From Streptomyces silvae (GTDB lineage Bacteria > Actinomycetota > Actinomycetes > Streptomycetales > Streptomycetaceae): a DNA stretch of 64,000 nucleotides. Within the stretch, counting starts at the first letter, position 1. Each line of letters starts with the position of its first letter. A program made the position numbers and the translations under genes. A model generated the notes under the pieces. It had not been told where the DNA came from, did no database searches, and worked only from the letters and a program-made list of their open reading frames with translations. The stretch spans positions 21,303-85,302 of the forward strand of contig NZ_JAERUC010000027.1 in assembly GCF_016745505.1 (NCBI RefSeq), written 5' to 3'. This document shows, in pieces, positions 18,797-26,894 of the stretch.

Positions 18797-19690
18797 ATGA
18801 GAAAAGTGAGCTTCGCCGAGTTCGGCGGTCCGGACGTCCTGCGCCTCGTCGACGCCGAGGAGCCCCACGCGGGCCGCGGCCGGATACGCATCACGGTGCG
18901 GGCAGCGGGCGTGAACCCTGTCGACTGGAGGATCCGCGAAGGCCAGATCCTCGGCGCCCATCCGACCGTCCTTCCTTCCGGCGTCGGGCAGGACGCGGCC
19001 GGGGTGGTGGACGAGGTCGGCGAAGACGTCGAAGGCGTCGCGACCGGCGACCGTGTCTTCGGCGAAGGGGCGGCCACGTACGCCGAGTTCGCCGTGCTGT
19101 CGGCCTGGGCCCGCATGCCCGAGGGGCTGACGTTCGAAGAGGCGGCCGGGTACCCCTCGGTGGTGGAGACGGCGCTGCGCGTCATCCGCGAGGTCGGGGT
19201 GCGGCCCGGGCAGACGCTCCTGGTCAGCGGCGCGTCCGGCGGGGTCGGATCAGCGGTGCTGCAGATCGCCCGCCACCAGGGCATCGCGGTGATCGGTACC
19301 GCCGGAGCCGCGAACCAGGACTACCTGCGCGGCCTGGGCGCCACCGCCACGACCTACGGCGAGGGCTGGACGGAGCGGGTGCGGCAGCTCGGCCGTGTCG
19401 ATGCGGCCCTCGACCTGGCCGGCTCCGGCGTGATCCGCGAACTCGTCGAACTGACCGGGGACCCCCGGAAGGTGCTCTCCATCGCCGATCTCGGCGCGCC
19501 GGAGTTCGGCGTCCGGTTCTCCGGCGTGGCCGGGAGCATGCCGGACGCGCTCGCCGAAGCCGCCGGCCTCATCGCGCGGGGCGAGCTCCACATCCCGGTG
19601 GAGAAGTCGTACACGCTCGCCGAGGCCGCGGCGGCCCACATCGACAGCCACGCAGGCCACACGCGGGGACGCCGGGTCCTGGTGATCTGA
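18797..19690 (+). CDS. Zinc-free NADP-dependent oxidoreductase (quinone oxidoreductase-like MDR)
   Basis: A 297-aa medium-chain dehydrogenase/reductase of the quinone oxidoreductase type. The N-terminal GroES-like domain contains AAGVNPVDWRIREG. The Rossmann motif is LVSGASGGVGSAVLQIA (about residues 141-157). Zinc ligands of classical alcohol dehydrogenases are absent. It probably reduces quinones or enones with NADPH. The ATG at 18797 has no Shine-Dalgarno and lies close to the predicted transcription start, so it may be leaderless. Probable target of the divergent TetR. Confidence 0.85.
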   Translation: MRKVSFAEFGGPDVLRLVDAEEPHAGRGRIRITVRAAGVNPVDWRIREGQILGAHPTVLPSGVGQDAAGVVDEVGEDVEGVATGDRVFGEGAATYAEFAVLSAWARMPEGLTFEEAAGYPSVVETALRVIREVGVRPGQTLLVSGASGGVGSAVLQIARHQGIAVIGTAGAANQDYLRGLGATATTYGEGWTERVRQLGRVDAALDLAGSGVIRELVELTGDPRKVLSIADLGAPEFGVRFSGVAGSMPDALAEAAGLIARGELHIPVEKSYTLAEAAAAHIDSHAGHTRGRRVLVI

Positions 19691-19773
19691 CCCGCTCCCG
19701 GCACGGCCGCACGGCCCGGCGAGCCGAAGTTTCCTGCGGCTCTCCCCCGCAGTTGGCCCCGCAGCTCAGAACG

Positions 19774-21249
19774 TCAGGTCTGAGCCATGTCCACGAAGCG
19801 GGAGTAGTGGCCCTGGAACGCCACGGTGATCGTCGCCGTCGGACCGTTACGGTGCTTCGCCACGATCAGGTCCGCCTCGCCCGCGCGCGGTGACTCCTTC
19901 TCGTACGCGTCCTCACGGTGCAGCAGGATCACCATGTCGGCGTCCTGCTCGATGGAGCCGGACTCACGCAGGTCGGAGACCATCGGCTTCTTGTCCGTGC
20001 GCTGTTCGGGTCCACGGTTCAGCTGGGACAGCGCGATGACCGGGAGCTCCAGCTCCTTCGCGAGCAGCTTGAGGTTTCGGGACATGTCCGAGACCTCCTG
20101 CTGGCGGCTCTCGGCCCGTTTGGCACCACCGGACTGCATCAGCTGCAGATAGTCGATGACCACGAGCTTCAGGTCGTTGCGCTGCTTGAGGCGCCGGCAC
20201 TTCGCCCGGATCTCCATCATCGAGAGGTTCGGCGAATCGTCGATGTAGAGCGGCGCGGCCGACACGTCGGGCATCCGGCGGGCGAGCCGCGTCCAGTCCT
20301 CGTCGGTCATGGTGCCGGAGCGCATGTGGTGGAGGGCCACCCGGGCCTCGGCGGACAGCAGACGCATCGCGATCTCGTTGCGCCCCATCTCCAGGGAGAA
20401 GATCACGCTCGGCAGATTGCTCTTGATCGAGCAGGCCCGGGCGAAGTCCAGGGCGAGGGTGGACTTACCCATGGCGGGGCGGGCCGCGATGACGATCATC
20501 TGGCCGGGGTGCAGCCCGTTGGTCAGCGCGTCGAGGTCGGTGAACCCGGTCGGCACACCGGTCATCTCGCCGCTGCGGGACCCGATGGCCTCGATCTCGT
20601 CGAGAGCGCCCTCCATGATGTCGCCCAGCGGCAGGTAGTCCTCGCTGGTGCGCTGCTCCGTGACGGCGTAGATCTCGGCCTGCGCCGAGTTGACGATCTC
20701 GTCGACGTCGCCGTCGGCCGCGTATCCCATCTGCGTGATCTTCGTGCCGGCCTCGACGAGGCGCCGGAGCACGGCCCGCTCGTGGACGATCTCCGCGTAG
20801 TACGAGGCGTTGGCCGCGGTCGGCACGGACTGCACCAGCGTGTGCAGATACGGGGCTCCGCCGACCTTGGTGATCTCGCCGCGCTTGACCAGCTCGGCCG
20901 CCACCGTGATCGGGTCGGCCGGCTCCCCCTTGGCGTAGAGGTCGAGGATCGCCGTATAGACGGTCTCGTGGGCCGGGCGGTAGAAGTCGTGGCCCTTGAT
21001 GATCTCCACGACGTCCGCGATGGCGTCCTTGGAGAGCAGCATGCCGCCGAGGACGGACTGCTCGGCGTCGAGGTCCTGCGGAGGCACCCGCTCGAAGCCG
21101 GACGAGCCGCCGTCCCAGCCGCTCTCCCTGCCCCTCTCGTGCTGTTCCTCGCGCCCCTTGCCCTCTCCGCGACGCTGACGGGAAACGGGCAGACGGTCAC
21201 TGGGACCGACATCGGCCCAGGGATCGTCCAAAGGCTCGGGAATGCTCAC
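19774..21249 (-). CDS. dnaB: Replicative DNA helicase DnaB
   Basis: The hexameric 5'-3' helicase that unwinds DNA at the replication fork. The 491-aa protein has an actinomycete N-terminal extension (about 50 residues, rich in R, G and E). A DnaB-N domain with PPQDLDAEQSVLGGMLLS follows, then the RecA-like C-terminal motor. The Walker A is ARPAMGKSTLALDF (GKS near residue 262), and VVIDYLQLM and LSQLNRGPE are also present. No intein interrupts it. GTG start at 21249 after GGAGGAGG. The upstream spacer holds two perfect DnaA boxes. Confidence 0.97.
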   Translation of the reverse strand: MSIPEPLDDPWADVGPSDRLPVSRQRRGEGKGREEQHERGRESGWDGGSSGFERVPPQDLDAEQSVLGGMLLSKDAIADVVEIIKGHDFYRPAHETVYTAILDLYAKGEPADPITVAAELVKRGEITKVGGAPYLHTLVQSVPTAANASYYAEIVHERAVLRRLVEAGTKITQMGYAADGDVDEIVNSAQAEIYAVTEQRTSEDYLPLGDIMEGALDEIEAIGSRSGEMTGVPTGFTDLDALTNGLHPGQMIVIAARPAMGKSTLALDFARACSIKSNLPSVIFSLEMGRNEIAMRLLSAEARVALHHMRSGTMTDEDWTRLARRMPDVSAAPLYIDDSPNLSMMEIRAKCRRLKQRNDLKLVVIDYLQLMQSGGAKRAESRQQEVSDMSRNLKLLAKELELPVIALSQLNRGPEQRTDKKPMVSDLRESGSIEQDADMVILLHREDAYEKESPRAGEADLIVAKHRNGPTATITVAFQGHYSRFVDMAQT

Positions 21250-21707
21250 CGGGCCACCTCCTCCCGTCCGCTTCGCGGACCTAGCCGTGCCACTCTTTCT
21301 TACGGCACGGCACCGACAAACAAGACGCCCGACTCCGTTTCCGGCGCGTCAAGTTCTGCGGACTTCCATGCCGGAACGGAGTGCGGGCGCCGCACCACGG
21401 TAGGCCGGTCCGCACCGTCAGCCAATCTGGTTATCCACAGGGCATGTGGACGACGGACCAGATGCTGTGGAGAACCCGTCCGATCCTGTGCACGGACCGG
21501 GGGACAGCACTGTGGACAAACTCATACGCCCCCTACGAAGAGGCCTCTGACCTGCCACTTCTCAATCCACCGGCTGTGGGGGAGAAAAACTTTTGCCCTC
21601 AGCCCAAGATCACCGGAAACGGTCTTCCGGTGGAGCGGGAAACCCGCGCCAGGTAAGGACCCTAGGCGCATTGCATCTCTTACCTGTGGAAGATTAGATT
21701 GACCCCC
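21250..21707. promoter_or_regulatory. dnaB/MATE divergent spacer with two perfect DnaA boxes
   Basis: This 458-bp divergent region has no supportable gene. It contains TTATCCACA (21431-21439) and TGTGGACAA (21511-21519), both exact DnaA boxes in opposite orientation 80 bp apart. Weaker relatives lie around them (ATGTGGACG near 21444, GCTGTGGAG near 21465). The left part should hold the dnaB promoter and the right end a promoter for the MATE gene. Confidence 0.7.
21671..21700 (+). promoter_or_regulatory. Promoter of the MATE gene, probably giving a leaderless mRNA
   Basis: TTGCAT (21671-21676) and TAGATT (21695-21700) are separated by 18 bp, a good sigma-70-type spacing. Transcription would begin six to eight bases later, at or next to the A of the ATG at 21708. 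There is no Shine-Dalgarno before that ATG. Confidence 0.55.
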
Positions 21708-23045
21708 ATGACCCAGGCGCACACAGCACAGCCGCCCTCCCGCCGCCGGCACGACCGCGAGATCATCGCGCTCGCCGTCCCGGCCTTCGGCGCGCTCGTT
21801 GCCGAGCCCCTCTTCGTCATGGTCGACAGTGCCATCGTCGGCCATCTCGGCACTCCGCAACTGGCCGGCCTGGCGGTCGCCGCCGCCTTGCTGACGACCG
21901 CGGTGAGCGTCTTCGTCTTCCTCGCCTACGCCACCACGGCCGCGGTCGCCCGACAGGTCGGCGCGGGGGACCTGGCCGCCGCCATCCGCCAGGGAATGGA
22001 CGGCATCTGGCTCGCCCTCCTGATCGGTGCCGCCGTCGTCGCTGCCACGCTCCCCTTGGCGCCGTGGCTGGTGGACGTCTTCGGGGCCTCCGACACCGCG
22101 GCGCCGTACGCCACCACGTATCTGCGGATCTCCAGCCTCGGCATCCCCGCCATGCTCGTGGTGCTCGCGGCAACGGGCGTCCTGCGCGGACTGCAGGACA
22201 CCCGGACTCCGCTCTACGTCGCCATCGGCGGATTCGCTGCCAACGGCGCACTCAACGCCGGACTGGTCTACGGCGCCGGGCTCGGCATCGCCGGATCCGC
22301 CTGGGGAACCGTCATCGCCCAGGTGGGGATGGCTCTCGTCTACCTGATCGTCGTGGTCCGCGGGGCCCGCCGGCACGGGGCCTCCCTACGGCCTGACGCC
22401 GCCGGTATCCGGGCCAGCGCGCAGGCGGGCGTACCTCTGCTGATCCGGACGCTTTCACTGAGGGCGGTCCTGATGATCGCGACCGCCGTGGCCGCCAGGC
22501 TCGGCGACACGGATGTCGCCGCGCACCAGATCATCCTGTCCCTCTGGAGTCTTACGGCCTTCGCACTCGACGCCATCGCCATCGCCGGTCAGGCGATCAT
22601 CGGCCGCTACCTGGGGGCGAACGACGCCAAGGGGGCCCGCGAGGCATGCCGTCGGATGGTCCAGTGGGGGATCGCGTCGGGAGTCGTTCTCGGAGCGGTC
22701 ATCCTGCTCGCCAGGCCCCTGTTCGTCCCGCTGTTCACGAGCGACGCATCCGTCAAGGACACCCTGCTGCCGGCGCTTCTGGTCGTCGCGCTCTCCCAGC
22801 CGATCTCAGGAGTGGTCTTCGTCCTCGACGGCGTACTCATGGGAGCAGGGGACGGTCGCTATCTCGCCTGGGCGATGGTCGTGACCCTCGCCGTGTTCGC
22901 CCCGGTCGCGCTCCTCGTCCCCAGCTTCGGCGGAGGGCTCACTGCGCTCTGGGGAGCGATGACGCTGATGATGACCGTCAGGCTGGTGACGCTGTGGCTG
23001 CGCGCACGGTCCGGCCGATGGGTCGTGACCGGAGCGACGCGCTGA
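21708..23045 (+). CDS. MATE-family efflux transporter (DinF type)
   Basis: A 445-aa, 12-helix MATE (multidrug and toxic compound extrusion) transporter of the DinF branch, using an ion gradient to export organic cations or drugs. The paired six-helix halves are visible, with ALAVPAFGALVAEPLFVMVDSAIVG near the N-terminus and the second half starting near LIRTLSLRAVLMIATAVAARLG. ATG at 21708 lacks a Shine-Dalgarno and seems leaderless. It converges with the rplI operon; a parS site and a strong hairpin lie between them. Confidence 0.9.
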   Translation: MTQAHTAQPPSRRRHDREIIALAVPAFGALVAEPLFVMVDSAIVGHLGTPQLAGLAVAAALLTTAVSVFVFLAYATTAAVARQVGAGDLAAAIRQGMDGIWLALLIGAAVVAATLPLAPWLVDVFGASDTAAPYATTYLRISSLGIPAMLVVLAATGVLRGLQDTRTPLYVAIGGFAANGALNAGLVYGAGLGIAGSAWGTVIAQVGMALVYLIVVVRGARRHGASLRPDAAGIRASAQAGVPLLIRTLSLRAVLMIATAVAARLGDTDVAAHQIILSLWSLTAFALDAIAIAGQAIIGRYLGANDAKGAREACRRMVQWGIASGVVLGAVILLARPLFVPLFTSDASVKDTLLPALLVVALSQPISGVVFVLDGVLMGAGDGRYLAWAMVVTLAVFAPVALLVPSFGGGLTALWGAMTLMMTVRLVTLWLRARSGRWVVTGATR

Positions 23046-23087
23046 GGCACGCGCAAGCCCACCCGTCCGAGGACCGGTCGCTGCTCG

Positions 23088-23101
23088 GTTTCACGTGAAA
23101 C
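23088..23101. other. parS centromere site
   Basis: An exact GTTTCACGTGAAAC in the 114-bp convergent spacer between the MATE gene and rplI, ending 3 bp before a 14-bp terminator stem. Confidence 0.95.
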
Positions 23102-23104
23102 GAC

Positions 23105-23135
23105 GAAGGGCCGCACCCAGGGGGTGCGGCCCTTC
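23105..23135. terminator. Bidirectional terminator between MATE gene and rplI operon
   Basis: A perfect 14-bp stem (23105-23118 with 23122-23135) and a 3-base loop. The strand read by rplI ends in CTTCG-type sequence with no U-tract. It lies between two convergent genes and is adjacent to parS. Confidence 0.85.
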
Positions 23136-23159
23136 ACCTAGCTCTGCTGAGCTGCGCCC

Positions 23160-23606
23160 TTAGGCAGCAACGACCTCGATACCGAGCTTCGCGGCAACCT
23201 CGGGGTGCAGACGGACGGACACCTGGTGTCCGCCGAGCGTCTTGATCGGCGAGCCGAGCTCGACGCGACGCTTGTCGACGTCCGGACCACCGGCAGACTT
23301 GATCGCCGAGGCGATGTCAGCCGGGGTGACGGAACCGAAAAGGCGGCCGGCGTCGCCGGAGCGAACAGCCAGACGGACCTTGACGGCCTCGAGCTTGGCC
23401 TTGATCTCGTTGGCCTGCTCGATCGTCGCGATCTCGTGGATCTTGCGGGCGCGGCGGATCTGCGCCACGTCCTTCTCGCCGCCCTTGGTCCAGCGAATGG
23501 CGAAGCCACGCGGAACCAGGTAGTTACGGGCGTACCCGTCCTTGACGTCCACGACGTCGCCGGCGGCACCGAGGCCAGTGACCTCGTGGGTGAGGATGAT
23601 CTTCAT
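23160..23606 (-). CDS. rplI: 50S ribosomal protein L9
   Basis: L9 binds 23S rRNA at the base of the L1 stalk. The 148-aa protein has the standard architecture: the N-terminal domain with [20 protein letters not shown] (about residues 12-31), the long connecting helix, and the C-terminal rRNA-binding domain. Last gene of the rpsF-ssb-rpsR-rplI operon, 18 bp after rpsR, ended by a strong hairpin. Confidence 0.98.
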   Translation of the reverse strand: MKIILTHEVTGLGAAGDVVDVKDGYARNYLVPRGFAIRWTKGGEKDVAQIRRARKIHEIATIEQANEIKAKLEAVKVRLAVRSGDAGRLFGSVTPADIASAIKSAGGPDVDKRRVELGSPIKTLGGHQVSVRLHPEVAAKLGIEVVAA

Positions 23607-23624
23607 GATTCGGTCACCCTTCCC

Positions 23625-23861
23625 TTATCGCGCGGTGGACGTGTAGGGCAGCAGCGCCATCTCACGGCTGTTCTTGACTGCCGTGGCGACGTCACGCTGG
23701 TGCTGCGTGCAGTTGCCGGTGACGCGGCGGGCACGGATCTTGCCACGGTCGGAAATGAACTTCCGCAGCATGTTCGTGTCCTTGTAGTCCACGTACTGGG
23801 TCTTGTCCTTGCAGAACGCGCAGACCTTCTTCTTAGGCTTGCGCACAGGCGGCTTCGCCAT
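23625..23861 (-). CDS. rpsR: 30S ribosomal protein S18 (cysteine-containing form)
   Basis: S18 pairs with S6 on the platform of the small subunit. The 78-aa protein keeps the N-terminal CAFC pair (residues 14-17) and a later Cys in GNCTQHQR, the zinc-type (C+) form. Many Streptomyces also encode a zinc-free S18 elsewhere, made under zinc shortage. The core [17 protein letters not shown] is highly typical. It lies 42 bp after ssb and 18 bp before rplI. Confidence 0.97.
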   Translation of the reverse strand: MAKPPVRKPKKKVCAFCKDKTQYVDYKDTNMLRKFISDRGKIRARRVTGNCTQHQRDVATAVKNSREMALLPYTSTAR

Positions 23862-23903
23862 GGTGTTTCTCCTGTGTGATCAAGAAGTGGGGTACGAGCA
23901 GCC

Positions 23904-24521
23904 CTAGAAGGGAGGCTCGTCCGAGTAGCCGCCGCCGGAACCGCCGGAGCCACCGGAGCTTCCGCCCCAGCCGCCCCCGCCGCCCTGCTGGCCCCCGCCC
24001 TGCTGGCCGCCGGCCGGAGCGTTGGTCGCCCACGGGTCGTCGGCGGGAGCACCGCCGCCGCCCTGCTGGCCACCGGCACCGGGACCGCCGCCCCAGTTGC
24101 CGCCGCCCTGCTGGCCGCCGCCGTATCCACCCTGGCCACCGCCCTGGCCACCGCGACCCGTGGTCTTGGTGACCTTGGCCGTGGCGTTCTTCAGGCTGGG
24201 GCCGACTTCCTCGACGTCCAGCTCGTAGACCGTGCGCTTGACGCCCTCACGGTCCTCGTAGGACCGCTGCTTCAGCCGGCCCTGCACGACGACGCGCATG
24301 CCTCGCTGAAGCGACTCCGCGACGTTCTCCGCCGCCTGACGCCAGACCGAGCAGGTGAGGAACAGGCCTTCGCCGTCCTTCCACTCATTGGTCTGCCGGT
24401 CGAAGATGCGGGGAGTGGACGCGACACGGAACTTCGCGACCGCCGCACCGGACGGGGTGAAGCGCAGCTCGGGGTCGTCGACGAGATTGCCGACGACCGT
24501 GATGACGGTCTCGCCTGCCAT
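23904..24521 (-). CDS. ssb: Single-stranded DNA-binding protein SSB
   Basis: Binds and protects single-stranded DNA in replication, recombination and repair. The 205-aa protein has an N-terminal OB fold (about residues 1-115, beginning [20 protein letters not shown]) and a long Gly/Gln-rich linker of repeated GGQQGG-type units. The conserved acidic tip ends DEPPF, which docks partner proteins. It is encoded between rpsF and rpsR, as in other bacteria. ATG at 24521 with GAGAGGTTC-type ribosome site. Confidence 0.97.
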   Translation of the reverse strand: MAGETVITVVGNLVDDPELRFTPSGAAVAKFRVASTPRIFDRQTNEWKDGEGLFLTCSVWRQAAENVAESLQRGMRVVVQGRLKQRSYEDREGVKRTVYELDVEEVGPSLKNATAKVTKTTGRGGQGGGQGGYGGGQQGGGNWGGGPGAGGQQGGGGAPADDPWATNAPAGGQQGGGQQGGGGGWGGSSGGSGGSGGGYSDEPPF

Positions 24522-24592
24522 GGGTGAACCTCTCGGCGGGGATTGCTTCTGGCTGCTTGCTACTCGAACCCGATGACCGCTGAGCTAGATGC

Positions 24593-24883
24593 TCAGTGGG
24601 TCTCGGGACGGAGGACCTTGGTCCGGAGGACCGACTCGTTCAGGTTCATCTGTCGGTCGAGCTCCTTGACGACTGCAGGCTCGGCCTGCAGGTCGATGAC
24701 CGAGTAGATGCCCTCAGGCTTCTTCTTGATCTCGTAAGAGAGACGACGACGGCCCCAGGTGTCGACCTTCTCGACCTTTCCGTTGCCCTCACGGACGACG
24801 GAAAGGAAGTTCTCGATCAACGGGGAGACTGCTCGCTCCTCGAGATCGGGGTCGAGGATGACCATCACCTCGTAGTGACGCAT
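24593..24883 (-). CDS. rpsF: 30S ribosomal protein S6
   Basis: S6 forms a heterodimer with S18 on the 30S platform. The 96-aa protein has the ferredoxin-like fold with [19 protein letters not shown] at the N-terminus and [18 protein letters not shown] in the middle. The ATG at 24883 follows a perfect GGAGGTGG. First gene of the rpsF-ssb-rpsR-rplI operon. A stable hairpin lies in its leader. Confidence 0.98.
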
Positions 24884-24911
24884 GTGGAACCCACCTCCTT
24901 TGGACTCAGCG

Positions 24912-24956
24912 GCCACGGTCGTTCCGTGGCAGGAGGGTCGTGATGCGTAAGCATCA
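24912..24956 (-). promoter_or_regulatory. Two hairpins in the rpsF leader
   Basis: On the minus strand the leader forms GCCACGG/CCGTGGC (24912-24930, 7-bp stem, 5-base loop) and TGATGC/GCATCA (24941-24956, 6-bp stem, 4-base loop), 28-73 bases before the start codon. Bacterial rpsF leaders often carry an S6:S18-binding structure. I see CCG-containing loops compatible with that, but cannot align the full motif. Confidence 0.35.
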
Positions 24957-25169
24957 GTGTCTCCGAGTAAAACAGCCGCCACTGACAACGCCCGTCTTCG
25001 AGAGTCGAGGGGAGCTGCAGTGCTGGCTCAAGGCAGACACCGGTGCAGACCGTACAGACTACCCGCAGACGGGCTCCCGGTTGAAATCCGGTGTTCAGGG
25101 CGCACAATCAAGACAGATGCGGTGTGAGAGGCGCTACATCGCACCGCCCTTCCCGCCAGGAGGTACTTC

Positions 25170-25526
25170 ATGGCACAGACAGTCCGATCTGCCGGAAGCC
25201 GTCCCGCCCCCAGCCGCGTGGCCCATCCCCGCCCGGCCACCGGTTCTCTCTTCGCCACGGACGGCAGGCCCCATCCGCTGCAGGAAGCGCTGATGGTGGT
25301 GACGGGGGTCCTCGGCGTCCTCGCGTTCGTCACGGCGATGTTCCACAGCCTGCATCTGATCAGCTCGTGGGCCGGGCTGGCAGGGATCCTGACCGGCCTG
25401 TACGGGCAGTACATCTCCAGGACCACCTGGGAGCGTTTCGGCCTGATCATGGGGATCGGCGCCTCCGCCGTCGGCTTCTACCTCGGCATGGCGCACGGCG
25501 GCCTCTTCGGCGGCGTCATCACCTGA
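25170..25526 (+). CDS. Small membrane protein of unknown function
   Basis: A 118-aa protein, not recognised by name. A Pro/Arg-rich N-terminal 35 residues is followed by about three hydrophobic segments (about 40-58, 65-82, 90-116) ending GMAHGGLFGGVIT. The start is well supported by GGAGG six bases before the ATG at 25170. It stands alone between the divergent rpsF operon and femX. Confidence 0.75.
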   Translation: MAQTVRSAGSRPAPSRVAHPRPATGSLFATDGRPHPLQEALMVVTGVLGVLAFVTAMFHSLHLISSWAGLAGILTGLYGQYISRTTWERFGLIMGIGASAVGFYLGMAHGGLFGGVIT

Positions 25527-25700
25527 CCGGCAGAGCCGCGGCCGGCCGGCCCGCACGGCGTACGGCCGGGCAATCCCGCGCGGGTGGCGCCCGGTCCGGT
25601 CCTGACGGGCCGGACCGGGCGCCCCTCGGTCACAGTAGGCTTCGGCGCGAGAGCCGGAGCCCCTGACCGATGGGGACACACCTGCCGAGGAGCGCCCCGC

Positions 25701-26819
25701 ATGAGCCTGACCCTGAGGACCATCAGCCGAGAACAGCATCTGGCGTACATCCAGAGTCTGCCCTCGGCCAGTCACTGCCAGGTCCCGGCGTGGGCTGATG
25801 TGAAAACCGAATGGCGCTCGGAGAACCTGGGATGGTTCGACAAGAACGGCGAGATGGTCGGCGCCGGGCTGGTGCTCTACCGCCAGCTGCCCAAGATCAA
25901 GCGCTACCTCGCCTACCTCCCCGAGGGCCCGGTCATCAACTGGTACGCCCCGAATCTCGACGAGTGGCTCCAGCCGATGCTCGCCCACCTGAAGCAGCAG
26001 GGCGCCTTCTCGGTGAAGATGGGCCCTCCCGTGGTCATCCGCCGCTGGGACTCGGCCGCCATCAAGTCGGGGATCCAGGACCCCGACGTGAAGCGGCTGC
26101 GTGACGTCGAGGCCAGCCACATCGAGCCGCGTGCCTTCGAGGTCTCGGACCGGCTGCGGAAGATGGGCTGGCAGCAGGGCGAGGACGGCGGCGCCGGCTT
26201 CGGTGACGTCCAGCCGCGCTACGTCTTCCAGGTCCCGCTGGCCAACCGCTCCCTCGAAGACGTCCTCAAGGGCTTCAACCAGCTCTGGCGCCGCAACATC
26301 AAGAAGGCCGACAAGGCCGGCGTCGAGGTCGTCCAGGGCGGCTACGAGGACCTCGCCGAATGGCAGCGTCTGTACGAGATCACCGCCGTGCGCGACCACT
26401 TCCGCCCGCGCCCCCTCTCGTACTTCCAGCGCATGTGGTCGGTGCTCAACTCCGAGGACCCCAACCGCATGCGGTTGTACTTCGCGCGGCACAACGGGGT
26501 GAACCTCTCGGCCGCCACGATGCTCGTCGTCGGCGGGCACGTCTGGTACTCCTACGGCGCCTCGGACAACATCGGGCGCGAGGTCCGCCCCTCCAACGCC
26601 ATGCAGTGGCGGATGCTCCGCGACTCGTACGCGATGGGCGCGACCGTCTACGACCTGCGCGGCATCAGTGACTCGCTGGACGAGACCGACCACCTCTTCG
26701 GTCTGATCCAGTTCAAGGTCGGCACCGGCGGCGAGGCCGTCGAGTACGTCGGCGAGTGGGACTTCCCCCTCAACAAGCTGCTGCACAAGGCGCTCGATAT
26801 GTACATGTCGCGCCGCTGA
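25701..26819 (+). CDS. femX: FemX-type peptidoglycan bridge aminoacyltransferase
   Basis: A 372-aa FemABX-family transferase. In Streptomyces coelicolor the FemX protein encoded at this place near oriC adds the first glycine from Gly-tRNA to the LL-diaminopimelate of lipid II. This makes the single-Gly cross-bridge, and the gene is essential there. Both GNAT-like halves are visible: AYLPEGPVINWY in the first and WYSYGASDNIGREVRPSNAM plus YDLRGISDSLDE in the second, with no long coiled-coil arm (FemX-like). ATG at 25701. An alanine racemase-like gene follows after 75 bp in the same direction. Confidence 0.88.
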   Translation: MSLTLRTISREQHLAYIQSLPSASHCQVPAWADVKTEWRSENLGWFDKNGEMVGAGLVLYRQLPKIKRYLAYLPEGPVINWYAPNLDEWLQPMLAHLKQQGAFSVKMGPPVVIRRWDSAAIKSGIQDPDVKRLRDVEASHIEPRAFEVSDRLRKMGWQQGEDGGAGFGDVQPRYVFQVPLANRSLEDVLKGFNQLWRRNIKKADKAGVEVVQGGYEDLAEWQRLYEITAVRDHFRPRPLSYFQRMWSVLNSEDPNRMRLYFARHNGVNLSAATMLVVGGHVWYSYGASDNIGREVRPSNAMQWRMLRDSYAMGATVYDLRGISDSLDETDHLFGLIQFKVGTGGEAVEYVGEWDFPLNKLLHKALDMYMSRR

Positions 26820-26894
26820 CCGCATCCCGACCACCGACCGACAGCTCTCCACCCTCGTTTACACCGCAGCCACCAGAAAGGTTCCGGGCCGGCC

